Shown: positions 47,452-60,895 of the stretch, piece by piece
Position numbering within the stretch: position 1 is the stretch's first letter
How the letters are laid out: each line of letters begins with the position of its first letter
NCBI GenBank assembly: GCA_024220505.1
Contig: JAKZZE010000033.1
Span: forward strand, 434,001-498,000
DNA length: 64,000 bases
From: Rhizopus arrhizus
Lineage: Eukaryota > Mucoromycota > Mucoromycetes > Mucorales > Rhizopodaceae
Direction: 5' to 3'
Translations under genes and position numbers: made by a program
The notes under the pieces: model-generated
The model's input: only the letters and a program-made list of their open reading frames with translations
Databases searched by the model: none
What the model was told of the DNA's origin: nothing

Positions 47452-47558
47452 TTTATAAACCACTCATATTGCTTTATATACTTCTTTATGAACCACTTAT
47501 ATAGCTTTATATACTTCTTTATTGACCATTCATATTGCAATAAATATTGCTTTATATA
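47452..47558 (+). repeat. 33-bp subterminal repeats of element 4
   Basis: Three copies of the 33-bp unit, in the same orientation as in elements 1, 2 and 3b. Confidence 0.8.
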
Positions 47559-48780
47559 CACAAAAAAATAGGGATTTTGTTTATAAAAAATAGCTTTTTT
47601 TTTTTTTTTATTTGAATAAAATAATAATAATACATGGTATTTCTTTGCTTGTAGCGTTTTAAAAGTGTACTTGACTTACCTAATGTCACCAGAATAGCAG
47701 CATCTAATCTAAAAATACATCAATTAGCCTCGTGGAACTCAAAAAGTTCTCAAAAGAAAAAAAAAAAAAAAAAAAAGAAAAAAAGAAAAAAAAAGCCAAG
47801 CTCGAGGATTCAAAGACACAAGGATTCAAAGACTTGGGTACTCAAAGCAAAAGAAAAGACATCAGTACTTAAGATCCAAAGCAAAGGCAGAAAAGAGATA
47901 GAAAAGGCCAAAGCAAAGCAGCATTCATCTATAATAGTTATTAGCTATCGTGTATATATAATAAAAGTAATAGTACCTTTCTTTAGATAGACCATGGGAA
48001 GAAAACTAGCTAAGCGTATACAAACGACTAAAAAAGCATCAGACATCTATAATATTTATTAGCTATTGAGTATATGTAGCAAAAATAATAGCACCTTGCT
48101 TTAGATGGGCTAAGAGAAAAACCTTGCTAAGCTTTACCAACAAGTAAAAAAAAAAAAAAAAAGGAAGCAGTACGCATCTATAATAATTATTAGTTATTGA
48201 GTATATAGTAAAAGTAATAGTACCTTGCTTTAGATGGATCATGAGATAAAAAAAAAAAAGAAAAAAAAGCATCAGCCAAGCTTATACTAACAAGTAAAAG
48301 AAGCAATGATAATCATGGGAGAGACTTTATAAAGACCATTTAAAACATCAAGAAAGGAACAAACACAACTTTACTAAAAAAAAAATACCATAAGAATAGA
48401 AATAGAATATATATAATGTTAAGAACTTACCTTTTAGAAAGAATGTTTTGTTTAAAAAAAAAAGAAAAAAAAAAAGGAAAAAAAAAAGTACTTTTTTTAT
48501 AGCCTCATTTTACCAGTGTTACAGTTACCCACTATCGATTAAAAATAAGTCTTCTTTAATACTGTTTAACTATTGAAACATTCAGAGAGGCTATTCATAA
48601 ACAGTTTAAACTTTCTCTTCTTTTTTTTTTTATTTAAATGTAATATCTTTAACTCCAAAGGCTTTTTTTTCTTCGCTTTTTTGTAGAACAAACAAAAGTA
48701 TCATCTTGTTTTGTGTTCATCTTCAATTTATTTTGTACTTAGGTTTTTTTTTTTTCTTCCATATATAATTTGTTTTAAAA

Positions 48781-50188
<1,408 letters not shown>

Positions 50189-50349
50189 GCATTCTTCCCC
50201 TTTTTTTTTTCTTGGTTTGTTGTTTCTTCACAAATTGAATAAAATTTTTTAAAAAAAAGTCTATTGAATGATTCTTTAGTAAAATATATAATAAAATAAT
50301 AATAATAATAATAATAATAAATGAATGAATGAACGCTTCGACATAGTTT

Positions 50350-53269
50350 TTACATATAGATCCGTCTTGGGAGAGAAAGTGTAAGAATATGATTATCTAA
50401 ATATGACTTCACTGCTACTGGATTGTGAATTTTGTGAACAGGAAGTATATTTTGTTGTGAGACTGGGTCAAACTGGTTTTTCCACACTTGAATGCCAGTA
50501 TCATCAAAGGAGGGAAAGTGATGGGTCGCATGGCTGTACCAATTGACAAATGCAAAGTAATGAGTGTAGTTGTTAAATGAATGTGTAAAGAGATAAGAAA
50601 TTTGACCAATGCGTATTTCGTTGTTGATAATAGCTTGGATAATGCAGGAGGATGAAGAAGTTGAAGTATTTTTTGATGATGTATATTTTTGTCCAAGCAA
50701 GTTTATATTTTTAAATGAATGAATAATATTGCTGATAAACGTGCCAGGGATGAGTGCATAGGTATAGGTGTAGTAATTAATTAATGATTCATAGTGTTCT
50801 GGGCATATAAGTTGAGTTCGATTGTCGAAATTTAAAGGAAAGGATGTGGGTGGCAGAGGCTCACTACCAGTTATTGTTGAATTGAATAAGCTAGGTCCGT
50901 CTATGAAACGAGAGTAATCAAATGGCGTTAAACCACTCTCGTCATTCGTAACCTCACCTATCTCTTCTATAAATTTAATTAGTAGGAGTATGTCTTCGTT
51001 TGTTGAATTTATAAAGGAATGTAAAGAATATACTAGATCTTGTGTGTGAACATTTTGAATAAACATAGTAGCATAAGTGGTTTCAAATCCAGTCTTAAAA
51101 TTGATGTTGATATGTTTCATATCGCCATTGAGACGTTCAAAGCCATAAAGCCAAAAAGAGTATGAGGGACCAAAGTCCAGGAAGCTTTCTTTTAAATGAA
51201 GATGCATATGCATATTTGGGGTGGGCATAGATTCACCATACAGCTCGACACAGGTCTTGCCAAAGTTTTTCATCAATAGATGTGCGGTATCTATGTCTTC
51301 TACTGTGATGGAAGGGCCAGTGACCAGCTTCACAGCATCGACATACCGCAACCAGTTTGTAAAATGTTCACCTGCCAGTTTTTGTTTGAGCAGGAAAGGT
51401 GACAGCACAACAACCCAGGTTCTCCACTCATCTGATTTCATATTAGCAAAAGCACCAGAGATTTTTCCTATTTTTTTTTAAAAAAAAAGAAAAAAAAATA
51501 AGTATTTTGTTCCACCATGAAATAAAGCTTTATTCCATGTATATATAAACACGATCAAGCAGTATTACATACCTTCAGATAGCTTAGCGTATTGCTGAGG
51601 AATGCTGATAGTAGTCGACTCTGTTGCCATTGCTGGAAAATCAGTAGAAACAAGCAAGCCAAAATCCTGCCAGACTTCAATCATTTTTTTAGGCGTTCCA
51701 AGAAACAAGTTATGCATTGGATCGACAGTTACATATCTCACCACATCAAAGTAAGGAAGTCGATGTACTTCACTCCACTTTGTACCAGAACTTGCCTGTT
51801 TTTCTTCTTGTTGTGCCTTGTGCGTAGCAGTCAACCAGTCATACGCATCAAATCTTTGCTGTTCCCACGTTCTTTGCACCCAGTTTTCATCGTTGAAATC
51901 AGAAAAGTTTGGTTTTGAAGACCTGGTACCAGTTGATAGACGGCCAAAAGCAGTTGAGCACTTGTTACATGCTTTAGTAGCCATGGCGCCCATGTATCCA
52001 GCTACTTTTCTTGCTGCAGGCATATCACAATTGATGGACATCAATGCCACACGAACTAGTTCTCCGTTAGGATTTTCGTAAGTGGGCATTATAACACCAT
52101 TGTACAGTACAAGCAATTCATCTACCAATGGCTTCAAGAAGTTTTGGATTTGATCATCATTGGGCTCATGTGGTCCAGGAATAACACCTGCCAAAACGAT
52201 GTTGGAAAACTTCATACGTGTATTTCTTGGCAGATTGTTGATTGCAAGGTAAATGGCACCACTAGAATGCTTCATGTTGTCACTTGGCTGGAACCAATCC
52301 ACATTCAAGGATACCATCAATGATCTTGGTTGACTGGTAAAAATTTGCCCGTTTGAATCCACAAGCTGATTCCAAACTCTGCCATCGTATATGTCGAACA
52401 TAACATCTTCATCAACTGATCTTCTTCTCCATTGCTCAATTTGTTGTTCAAAACTGGGTCGCATAAAGAACTTTTTTAAAGTCTCAGTAATTGAGTTGTA
52501 GGGATACTCAAGCACTGGCTTTAAACTGCTGCCTGCAAAAAGAGCATTTCCACATGGTTGTGCTTGTCGATAAGGGTTGTGAGGGAAGCGTACATAGCCA
52601 CAGGAGCGAGAATGCAAGCTTCCAGAAGTGTAAACGCTTCGACAAGCAGAGCAAACAAGAAAACGGGACAAACCATTGCTGGCAGTGGAATAATTGACCA
52701 TAGTACGGGCAGTAGAGATCTTTGTAGGAATCTCCATACCATGGCCAAGAGAACGGACAAAGAAGGAAAGAAAGGCCAACAAGTCTTCACCGGCTTTCAC
52801 CGAGAGGTGCTTTGCTTGAAAAAGCACAATGAACAACAGCAAGAGGTGACGAAGCTGTTCTTCATTACTCATTCCTTCCTCTTCGTCAATATTCATTCCG
52901 TCTAACAAGTTGCAAAATACATTTCAATAAATAAAACCTTTCTTATATTAAATACTTTGCTGATTAAAAATATACCTTCAGTTACTGGTTCAGGAATGGC
53001 TGATGAGTATTCGACAGTTTCCTCCCCGTTGTCGTTAGCTTCAGATACTCTTCTCGATTCTATTTTGTTTTTTTTTTTTTTTTTTTTTTTTTGAAAATTA
53101 GCACGTTTGGATTTCTATTGAAAAATAAAACAAAAAAACCTCTATTTCTAACTCTGTCGATAAGTTCATGACCTCTTACAGTTCTCTTTGCAAGCATTCT
53201 GAATCCATTGGGATGGTTGCTGCATTCAGAACAGGTACAAATAATTTTGGTGGTGTTGAAGTTGTTCAT
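50350..53269 (-). CDS. Tnp2/Plavaka-type transposase of element 4, four exons (886 aa)
   Basis: Exons 53140-53269, 52976-53059, 51573-52901 and 50350-51467 join at GT-AG sites with the same phases as the element 1 gene; exons 1 and 3 have exactly the same lengths (130 and 1329 bp). Exon 1 carries Cys-x-Cys-x2-Cys (CTCSEC). The core has SLNVDWFQPSD, SINCDMPAARKVAGYMG, VDPMHNLFLGTPKKM and, in exon 4, FWLYGFERLNG, so the candidate Asp, Asp and Glu are kept. There are no internal stops. Protein differences from element 1 are spread along the length, so the two copies are not recent duplicates. Exons 1-3 recur in part at 60896-62070. Confidence 0.9.
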
Positions 53270-53542
53270 GTTTATATTTTTTAAATTTGGAAATAGCAAA
53301 GAAAATTGGTAGAAAGAGAAAATATGCCTGATAAAAAAAAACATGTTAAATTTAAAAACAAAGTCGGTGCTTAAAGTAACGTTTTTTTTTTCCCTCGTTT
53401 TGTTTCATGGAATACTCTAGATGCCAAAGGCATAAGAAAAAAGGAAAGCTCAAGCACTGGTCAAATGTAAGTTTATTAAAAAAAATAACAACCAAGTCTA
53501 ATGTCGATTTCTTTTTTTTTTTTTTTTTTTTTTTTTACAGTA

Positions 53543-53772
53543 GGAATTCCTAATGGGACACATTCGGATGATGAACATTAACCTCATGAGAGAAGCTGTT
53601 CTTTCCAACATGACAAAGCTATAAGAATATCAAACTTTTATTACTGCTTGCTGCTGAAAATTCCTCTTTGGTAACGGAAGTTGGCAATGTTAACATCTCT
53701 AATGGCTAATGGCTGATGGCTAATGGCTAATGGCTAATGGCTAATGGCCTAATGGCCTAATGGCCTAATGGC
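53543..53772. repeat. Palindrome and TAATGGC/TAATGGCC minisatellite of element 4
   Basis: TAGGAATTCCTA near 53543 is followed by an expanded array of TAATGGC heptamers that turn into TAATGGCC octamers (53701-53772). The sister copy at 62502-62573 has the same pieces in a slightly different order, showing repeat turnover. Confidence 0.75.
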
Positions 53773-54675
53773 AAATTACACCCATGTGTAAACATGAGGT
53801 AAGTAATGAACCAGTGTAAGCTTAAAAACATATATTCTCTTGTATTATTTGTCATAAAAAATAATAAAGCCATCTATTTACTTGAAAAACAAAAACGCTG
53901 TACTTGTATGTGTTAATTATAACAAAATGTGAGCAAAGCTTCTTTATTTTTTTATTCTTTTTAGAATATACAAGTATTCTTTTGTTATAACATAAAAGCA
54001 TTTGCATTTCTATAAAGTATATTTGCTCTAGATTATTGTTTTCATTTGAATAAGGAACCTTTTATTGCTATATTCTTTTTTTTTTTCGCTGTCTTTTTTT
54101 TTTAACTGTGTCTTTTTTTTTAACTTTGTCTTTTTTTTTTACTTTTAATCTTTCAGCTTCTTTTTTTTTTTTTACTAAACGCAACTATTTTGTTACGTTC
54201 TGTTACACATTTCCAATGAGCTTAGCTAAAGATCACAGATTGCCTTCCTAATATGTATTCTTCTGTACAAAATAATCGCACGGTGCTTTTGATTTCCGCA
54301 TTTTGCCCTCAAAAATAAAAAAAATAAAATATCGGTCTTTAAACAATGGAGAGAAATACGCTTTCCAAAAAAAGATCGTTTGTAAAAAAAGACATTTCTT
54401 TAAAAACATGAATAACTCCATGAATATTTACCCTACAAATAAAATAATAACATCGTTAAATTTCTTTATTTTTTTCGCATCTAAATCTTTTTTCAAAATT
54501 CGAAAATGATCAATACAGCAAGATTTAATTTTTTTCACGAAAAAAAGTAACAATTTGTTACCCAAACGAAGAGCAATCTTGCGCAATCCGGTACCTAATT
54601 GGAACGATTATTTGCAGTGTTCATTTGAGAAAAAGAGGCGGCTCTGATGAACATAGCACATATCATAATCATTCG

Positions 54676-54756
54676 GCGGATTTGGCGGAGTGGTTAACGC
54701 GTGACGTTCAGGTCGTCATCACGAGAGTGGCGCGAGTTCGAATCTCGCAGTCCGCA
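54676..54756 (+). tRNA. tRNA-Leu (anticodon CAG)
   Basis: Acceptor stem GCGGATT pairs with AGTCCGC. The D-arm holds GGTTAACGC. The anticodon stem TGACG/CGTCA encloses TTCAGGT with anticodon CAG. A long variable arm (class II) and T-arm GCGAGTTCGAATCTCGC follow. Eight T residues after the gene are a Pol III terminator. No intron. Its upstream side faces left, and CACTA element 4 ends 56 bp before it. Confidence 0.95.
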
Positions 54757-54907
54757 ATTTTTTTTGTCGCATATTTTATTCTCATTTTGTGTTGTAACAC
54801 ACACAATGGGAAAATATTAAAAAATTGTACCACAAGAATTGAATGAATACAGACAGTGTCTGAATTCAGATGGCTATGTAGATTCATACAAAAATTTTCC
54901 ACACTAA

Positions 54908-55325
54908 TGTAACAAAGAAGCTAAAAAATGAAAAAAGTCAAAAAAATGAAAAAAGTCAAGAAAATGAAAAAAGTCAAGAAAATGAAAAAAGTCAAGAAAA
55001 TGAAAAAAGTCAAAAAAATGAAAAAAAGTCAAAAAGAAAAAAAAAAAAAAAAAATTTACAGCATATAAATATCCCAACCATTTAGTCAAAGAAAAAGGAC
55101 AGTACAGTTCTACTCATATATTTTATTATATATTTTATTCAATAAACAGGCAACCTTCTCATAAAAAGTTCCTGATCCCTTTATTTTTTTTATCTTTACA
55201 TTTTACTTACTTATATTTGATCTTACATAAAAGATCTGGTGGTCACTACAGTACCTTACTTTGAAATTTCAAGAAAAACTTCTATATAAAGCACTCAATA
55301 AACCCACAAGGTTACAAAAATAACA
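54908..55325 (+). mobile_element. Solo LTR-like repeat, family X (418 bp)
   Basis: It starts TGTAACAAAGAAGC and ends AAAATAACA, with CTAA on both sides (54904-54907 and 55326-55329). A minisatellite of 18 bp (AAAAAAGTCAAGAAAATG) lies at about 54927-55030, and the motif AGATCTGGTGGTCACT near 55241. A near-identical copy lies at 58236-58635 with one or two fewer minisatellite units. Confidence 0.65.
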
Positions 55326-55369
55326 CTAAAAACCAAAAACAACAGATAATCAGAAAACTCAAAAAACAT

Positions 55370-55944
55370 TGTAACAAACAAGAATGAAACGTCGGAATTT
55401 AAATCGTTGCAGTTTATAACGAACGCCTTGCAGTTTACAACAACCACCTTACACTATACAACAACCGCCTCTTATGTTATAACAACCATTCAAAATACCA
55501 AAAACAGAACAAAATCATAAAACCCAAAAACATATAAATAACCTCACATAATAATCTCAAAAAATATTACTTCTTAACAACTTCTTAACTTCTTAACTTC
55601 TAACTTCTCTCTTATTTTATTTTTACTTTTTCTTTTTATCAAATAAATATTCTTTTAAAGAGGCAAACTATCTCTTATTTTATTTAACATCAAGAACAAG
55701 AAGTCCCTTGAAGCTATTATACTTCATTGTAAATCCCCTTTTTTACTTTACTTTATCTTTTTATTTTTATTCTACCTTAACTAAAACAGTTTGATCTACT
55801 TTATAAGATCTGGTGGTCACTATAACAAGCGAATCAAGCCAATCCAACTCATATAAAAGCAATTATTATACCAATTACAACTTAAATCTGTTTATTTAAA
55901 CCTCAACTCAACACACTCAAGCGAACTAGTAAAAATATATTACA
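55370..55944 (+). mobile_element. Solo LTR-like repeat, family X (575 bp)
   Basis: Starts TGTAACAAACAAG, ends ATATATTACA, with ACAT on both sides (55366-55369 and 55945-55948). It is the inverted counterpart of 145-719 over the whole length. Its insertion point, ACATATAAATAC, is a TATA-like sequence of a neighbouring repeat copy. Confidence 0.68.
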
Positions 55945-55948
55945 ACAT

Positions 55949-57012
55949 ATAAATACCTCGACATTTTAGCAGCAATCAAGACTTACTTACTTTCTTACTT
56001 ACTTCACTCTTAACTTTTGTTTTACCTTACTTTATTTACTTTACTTTTTGATTATTTGAATAAATATCATACAAAGTAAATCTCTTTTGTTTTTCTTTTA
56101 TTTTACTAAACATCAAGAATAAGAAGTCCCTTGAAGTATATACACTTCATTGTAAATCCTTTTTATTTTTTATCTTTTTACTTTATTTTATTCACAACAG
56201 TTTGATCTACTTAACAAGATCTGGTGGTCACTTTACTCAAGCAACTTATATTCAAATCATTACTCTTTTTGGAATCAAATCCTACTTAAATCTTTGATCT
56301 TATATCAAGCCTCTCTTAAATCAAACCTATTTAACACTATATAAACCATACAAACACCAATCTCACAGTGTCACATCTTTTGATTCTACTTTTGGTATGT
56401 TAAACAAGAATTCTTTTTCAAGTAATTATTAGCAAGTTACCATTGATGACTCACAGGAAGTACTTAGCAACTATCAAGATGACTCATGTTAAATAATGAC
56501 TGTATATGAATTACCTTTGTATTTTAATATAAATAGCCCTAAATAATAACAGTAATAAAAGACATCATCTATTTACATAAAAGCTATTAATCTACGTTAT
56601 ATCTCCTTTTATATTTATTTGTAAAACAAGCTTGACATTTGGACAACTGTCATACTGTTGTGACGAAAATAGAAATTCTTTTAATCAAACTGTTGTAACT
56701 AGAATGATGAAGACATCTATAAAATTTTGGACAGTACAACTGACTTTGAAATCGACTTACTTTAGTAATTTAACTGAAATACACAACATCGACACAAGTA
56801 AAAATATTAACTCAAGTAAAAATATCAACCTTATTTCCTTTTCTTTTTTCTCTTTCATTTATATATAAATATCTCTATATCTTTTATTTCAATTCACTTT
56901 AGTTCACTTAAATTCACTTCTATTCAAAAACCCATTTTTACTTTGAATAAATAGTCTCTTAAAAGACAAAATCTATTTTTCTTATTTTATAACAAACAAG
57001 TCGAATTCCCTT
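55949..57012 (+). repeat. Family X repeat mosaic, no gene
   Basis: Segments of family X recur: AAGAAGTCCCTTGAAG, CTTCATTGTAAATCC and AGATCTGGTGGTCACT (near 56218) in the same order as in 55370-55944 but diverged. Short ORFs (for example 56632-56868) look like chance. I see no host gene. Confidence 0.5.
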
Positions 57013-57472
57013 TGTTGTAAACATAGTTATTTTCTATATGATATCAGTTGTATTAAAATAAATAACGATACACAAAAGATTAAACTATGATTGAACAATT
57101 CCACACTTTTCCAAATTTAGAACAATAAGATCAGTATCTGTCATCCTAGAGAGTCTAATCAATTGTCAACCCCAAAAGTAATTAGATCAAAGTTAATTGA
57201 CTGGTTATTATTTCTATTGTTCAATTTCAGATGCATATATTAGAACATCGACAAGCTTTAGCTTAATCATTGGTTCTTCAGCACGACATCGTGACCGAGT
57301 CCATATCTTTTATATCTACGCTCACAAAGAATATAAATAGATGCCAACTTTTTATCCATAAAGCGAGGCCTTTCGCAATATAAAGAAATCTGCAATAAAG
57401 AAGGATTTTAATTTTATATTGCTGCTATTGTTTTTTTGTTTAATTTTTTTATTTAATCTTGCGATTAAAACA
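57013..57472 (+). mobile_element. Solo LTR, family Y (460 bp)
   Basis: Starts TGTTGTAAACATAG, ends GATTAAAACA, with CCCTT on both sides (57008-57012 and 57473-57477). It is inserted in a family X repeat at the CCCTTGAAG element. It is nearly the same as the copies at 31984 and 36283. Confidence 0.93.
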
Positions 57473-58235
57473 CCCTTGAAGCAAACTATCTTCATTGTAT
57501 CCATTTTATATTTCTATTATATTTCTTTACATTTTACTTTACAAATCAAGTTTGATCCACTTAACAAGATCTGGTGGTCACTATATACAAGCAAGCCTAT
57601 AATTCAAATTACTTAGCCTTATTGGATCTCAATTGACCTAATACTTTATCTCAACAACTTATATCGAACCTACTTAAACCCGAAAACATAACGAATCTTA
57701 CACTGTACCACTTGACGAAGAAAGTTCAGACCTGAACTAAGTTCATGTCCTCAATATTTTTGATAAACTCAATGAAATTGAAAAACTCAACAAAATTCAC
57801 AATTCAAAGGAAAACACAAAAATCTAAAAACATCACAAAATCAAGAAAACCAAAAACATATAAATATCAACAATTTATCAAGCGTTATTATGATTATTAT
57901 TATTATCTTACCTTATCCAAATAAATCTCCTTTGAAACAAAATACTTCTTTTATTTTATAAATAGGAAGAATCAATAATCCCTTGAATCATATACTTCAT
58001 TGTAATCTCTTTTTTATTTTATCTTTTATCTTTCATCTTTTTATTTTACTTTTATTCAATTCAGACTGATCTACTTAACAAGATCTGGTGGTCACTCTAC
58101 TCAAGCGAACTTACAACTCAAATTATCTACTCTTTTTGGATATTACTTTATCCAATACCTTATTCAATAATCAAAACTTTGTCTCAAAAACTTATATCAA
58201 ACCTACTTAAACCCGAAAGCCTAACAATCTCACAC
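57473..58235 (+). repeat. Family X repeat mosaic, no gene
   Basis: Two more diverged family X copies are recognisable by AGATCTGGTGGTCACT near 57567 and 58081 and by the CTTCATTGTAATC blocks before them. Nothing coding is seen. Confidence 0.5.
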
Positions 58236-58635
58236 TGTAACAAAGAAGCTAAAAAATGAAAAAAGTCAAGAAAATGAAAAAAGTCAAGAAAATGAAAAAA
58301 GTCAAGAAAATGAAAAAAGTCAAAAAAATGAAAAAAAGTCAAAAAGAAAAAAAAAAAAAAAAAATTTACAGCATATAAATATCCCAACCATTTAGTCAAA
58401 GAAAAAGGACAGTACAGTTCTACTCATATATTTTATTATATATTTTATTCAATAAACAGGCAACCTTCTCATAAAAAGTTCCTGATCCCTTTATTTTTTT
58501 TATCTTTACATTTTACTTACTTATATTTGATCTTACATAAAAGATCTGGTGGTCACTACAGTACCTTACTTTGAAATTTCAAGAAAAACTTCTATATAAA
58601 GCACTCAATAAACCCACAAGGTTACAAAAATAACA
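58236..58635 (+). mobile_element. Solo LTR-like repeat, family X (400 bp)
   Basis: Near-identical to 54908-55325, including the 18-bp minisatellite and TGTAACAAAGAAGC start. Its flanks (CACAC and ATACT) do not form a target duplication, unlike the copy at 54908. Confidence 0.6.
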
Positions 58636-58781
58636 ATACTGTAACCAAGAAGAAAGTAACAATGTAACACCCGATCAAGCCGAAAATTTTCAAAATAGCG
58701 ACTTTAGTCACTAGATCGAAAATTGTCGGTCAAATGAAAACTTTCATTTTTGTGAAAAAGGTCAAACAAAGAAACAATATA

Positions 58782-59291
58782 CAGTAGGTCAAAAAATTGC
58801 TGCAAGGAATTGCAAAATACCGGTTTTACAGCTGGTTGTCTATGGATACTGCATGAAACTATCTCAAACATTGATTGTTTGTACCTCACTAGAAGGGGCA
58901 TTTATTCGTCGATTATCTGGTATGGGCAATAGTTATTGGTGGAATTTGATATTGTTAAAGGGAATTTTATAAACATCCGGCATTTTTTACTTGTTTACAT
59001 ATGTTTGGAATAACAAATTTTAATACGACCCAACCGGTTGCTATCATAATTTTTCACATTCTTGACATGATTAGAATGTTGCCAGTATATAAAAGCGCTT
59101 ACAATTCCTTTATTCTAAATTTTAAATTTTCTTATCTAAATTATTTCTCTTTTTTACCTTATTACCAATCGCATGCCTAAACGACTGCCAGAAGAAAAAT
59201 TAAACGATCTCAAGCAAGCATTAACTGGATCCACATCAACGTACGATATTGCTAAGGAGGTTGGAGTACATGAATCAACTGTTAGTAGATA
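58782..59291 (+). mobile_element. Tc1/mariner element, family B, 5' part only
   Basis: It starts CAGTAGGTCAAAAAATTGC after a TA and runs through the leader into the first 40 or so codons of the transposase (from 59173, MPKRLPEEKLNDLKQAL). At 59290-59291 (TA) family D element begins and the rest of this copy is not found on the other side. Confidence 0.88.
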
Positions 59292-60893
59292 CAGTAAGGG
59301 ACAAAATCAGTCCGTTTTTTGGTTTTTTCGCAATGCCTCGCCGGGAATTAAGCTTAGAGCTCTGCTTTGCTGACGAATAATTTGTCTCTTCCTTCAACAA
59401 AGTTGACAATATTTGTCGGAAATGGTATTTTTTATTTTCCGCCATGTTATAAGAAGATATATTGAAAATAATGTATTTTTATTTTTTTGAATTTCGATTA
59501 GTACTTGGCATCGCGGCCCTTACGCTGGATTACGTCCCGAACTCGACGGGGCATAGAGTGAATAAGGTTTCTACAGTACTCTGGAGTTGCTAGGTCATAC
59601 CAAAGATTCGAAACCCGGTCAAAAATGCTTGGTCAGTCTCAACCACAGAAGAAGGTGGTCTTGTCATCTGTTCCTTCTTTTTAAGCATGGCCCATGCATT
59701 TTCAATTGGGTTAAGGTTAGGGGAGTATGCTGGCCAACTCAGGAGCTTAATCTTGTTCTTTTGGAACCATTTTGAAGGAGCTGAAGCACAATGGATGCTT
59801 GCATTATCTTGTTGAAAGATCATGTCCTTACTTTGCAGGCCATAATACTTCAATGTCTCCTTGTATTCCTCCTCAAGTACTGACGTGTATAGCTCACCAT
59901 TTACATTACTTTGTAGCCAGGACATGTAGCCCCCTCCATGTATAGTTATGCAACTCCAAAGCATGATCCCGCCTCCTCCATAAGCATGTTTCTTTTTGTA
60001 GTGATGGTCTCGATAAGGTGCATTATCCTCTTTCCAAGCGTATTCTAGGCCATTAGACCCTCTTTTTTGGATCTTTGTCTCATCAGAAAAGACAACGCGT
60101 TCCCAATCAGTCTCGGACCAGTCTTTATGAGCCTTTGCCCAATCATATCGTGCCTTTTGCTTGTCATTATTAAGTGGAAGTACCGTCTTTTTCTTAGTCG
60201 ATTTTAGACCTTTGCGTTTCAAAGTACGAGCAATTGTTTTTGGATTGACCATTTGATCTGGTTTTTTAACGCCAAAGGAAGCATCGGCTGCGCTTTTAGA
60301 TAAGTCAAGTCTTATGTCTCTAGCTGCTTTGGTTTCCTCCCTAGGTGTGAGTAAACGATGTCTACCCGCGCTATTTTTTGACTGCAACTTGGTTTTCCTT
60401 GAAATTCTTCGAATCATGGACTTTCCACAGCCTACGTTTTTTTTAATTACATCCCATGGAATGGAGTGGTTCAACATGTTTTCAATTTGGGCATGTTTGT
60501 CGGCATTCTTTGCTGTCATGGCGTGTTTGGCTAATCTGAGATGAGGTAAATGAGGAAAAAGAAAAAATGTAAAAAAATAAAAGAAGCTAAAATATGAGAA
60601 CACGTTAGCGTTCACTGACGTCATAAGACGTACCAAACTAAATCTCAAGTCAGTCCAGTGACTGTTTCTGGAGATATGGTGTCTAATGCAAAATCGGGCG
60701 TTAGCAACAATCACGGAAAATCACTTTTTCCGCCATAACTACAGAGAAAATGGTGGTAGAAGCAATTAGGTTACACCAATAATTTTGTCTAGCTTGCGTG
60801 CAAATGTTTCGTCAGCAAAGCGAAGCCCTAAGTTTAATTCCCGGCGAGGCATTGCGAAAAAACCAAAAAACGGACTGATTTTGTCCCTTACTG
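59292..60893 (-). mobile_element. Tc1/mariner element, family D (1602 bp)
   Basis: Starts CAGTAAGGGACAAAATCAG and ends with the inverse, TA on both sides (59290-59291 and 60894-60895). Inverted repeats extend about 90 bp, diverging inwards. The left flank is family B transposase and the right flank is CACTA transposase exon 3, so the flanks come from different loci. Confidence 0.92.
59498..60519 (-). pseudogene. Tc1-type transposase, family D, one frameshift near the C-terminus
   Basis: From the ATG at 60519 (MTAKNADKHAQ) the frame runs through a helix-turn-helix region, the catalytic FSDETK, FQQDNASIH and SPNLNPIENAW with 34 residues between the second Asp and the Glu (DD34E). Near 59621-59625, at a run of five A/T, the frame shifts and the open frame ends at 59590. 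The other frame then continues with Asp-Arg-Val-Ser-Asn-Leu-Trp to a normal family ending (Arg-Asp-Ala-Lys-Tyr) at 59498. One base change in a homopolymer is thus the only lesion. The longer ORF start at 60714 lies upstream and has no family support. Confidence 0.88.
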
Positions 60894-60895
60894 TA

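Noticed and set aside
54904..55089. ORF with His-Phe-Leu-Asp-Phe-Phe repeats (also at 58184-58399)
   Set aside because: It is the reading of the 18-bp minisatellite inside the family X repeat and has no other coding support.
56632..56868. 78-aa ORF as a possible host gene
   Set aside because: It is AT-rich, lies in repeat-derived DNA, and shows no family motif or splice context.
60520..60714. Longer N-terminus of the family D transposase from 60714
   Set aside because: The extra 65 residues are Phe/Leu-rich and have no counterpart in Tc1 proteins; the ATG at 60519 gives the usual length.
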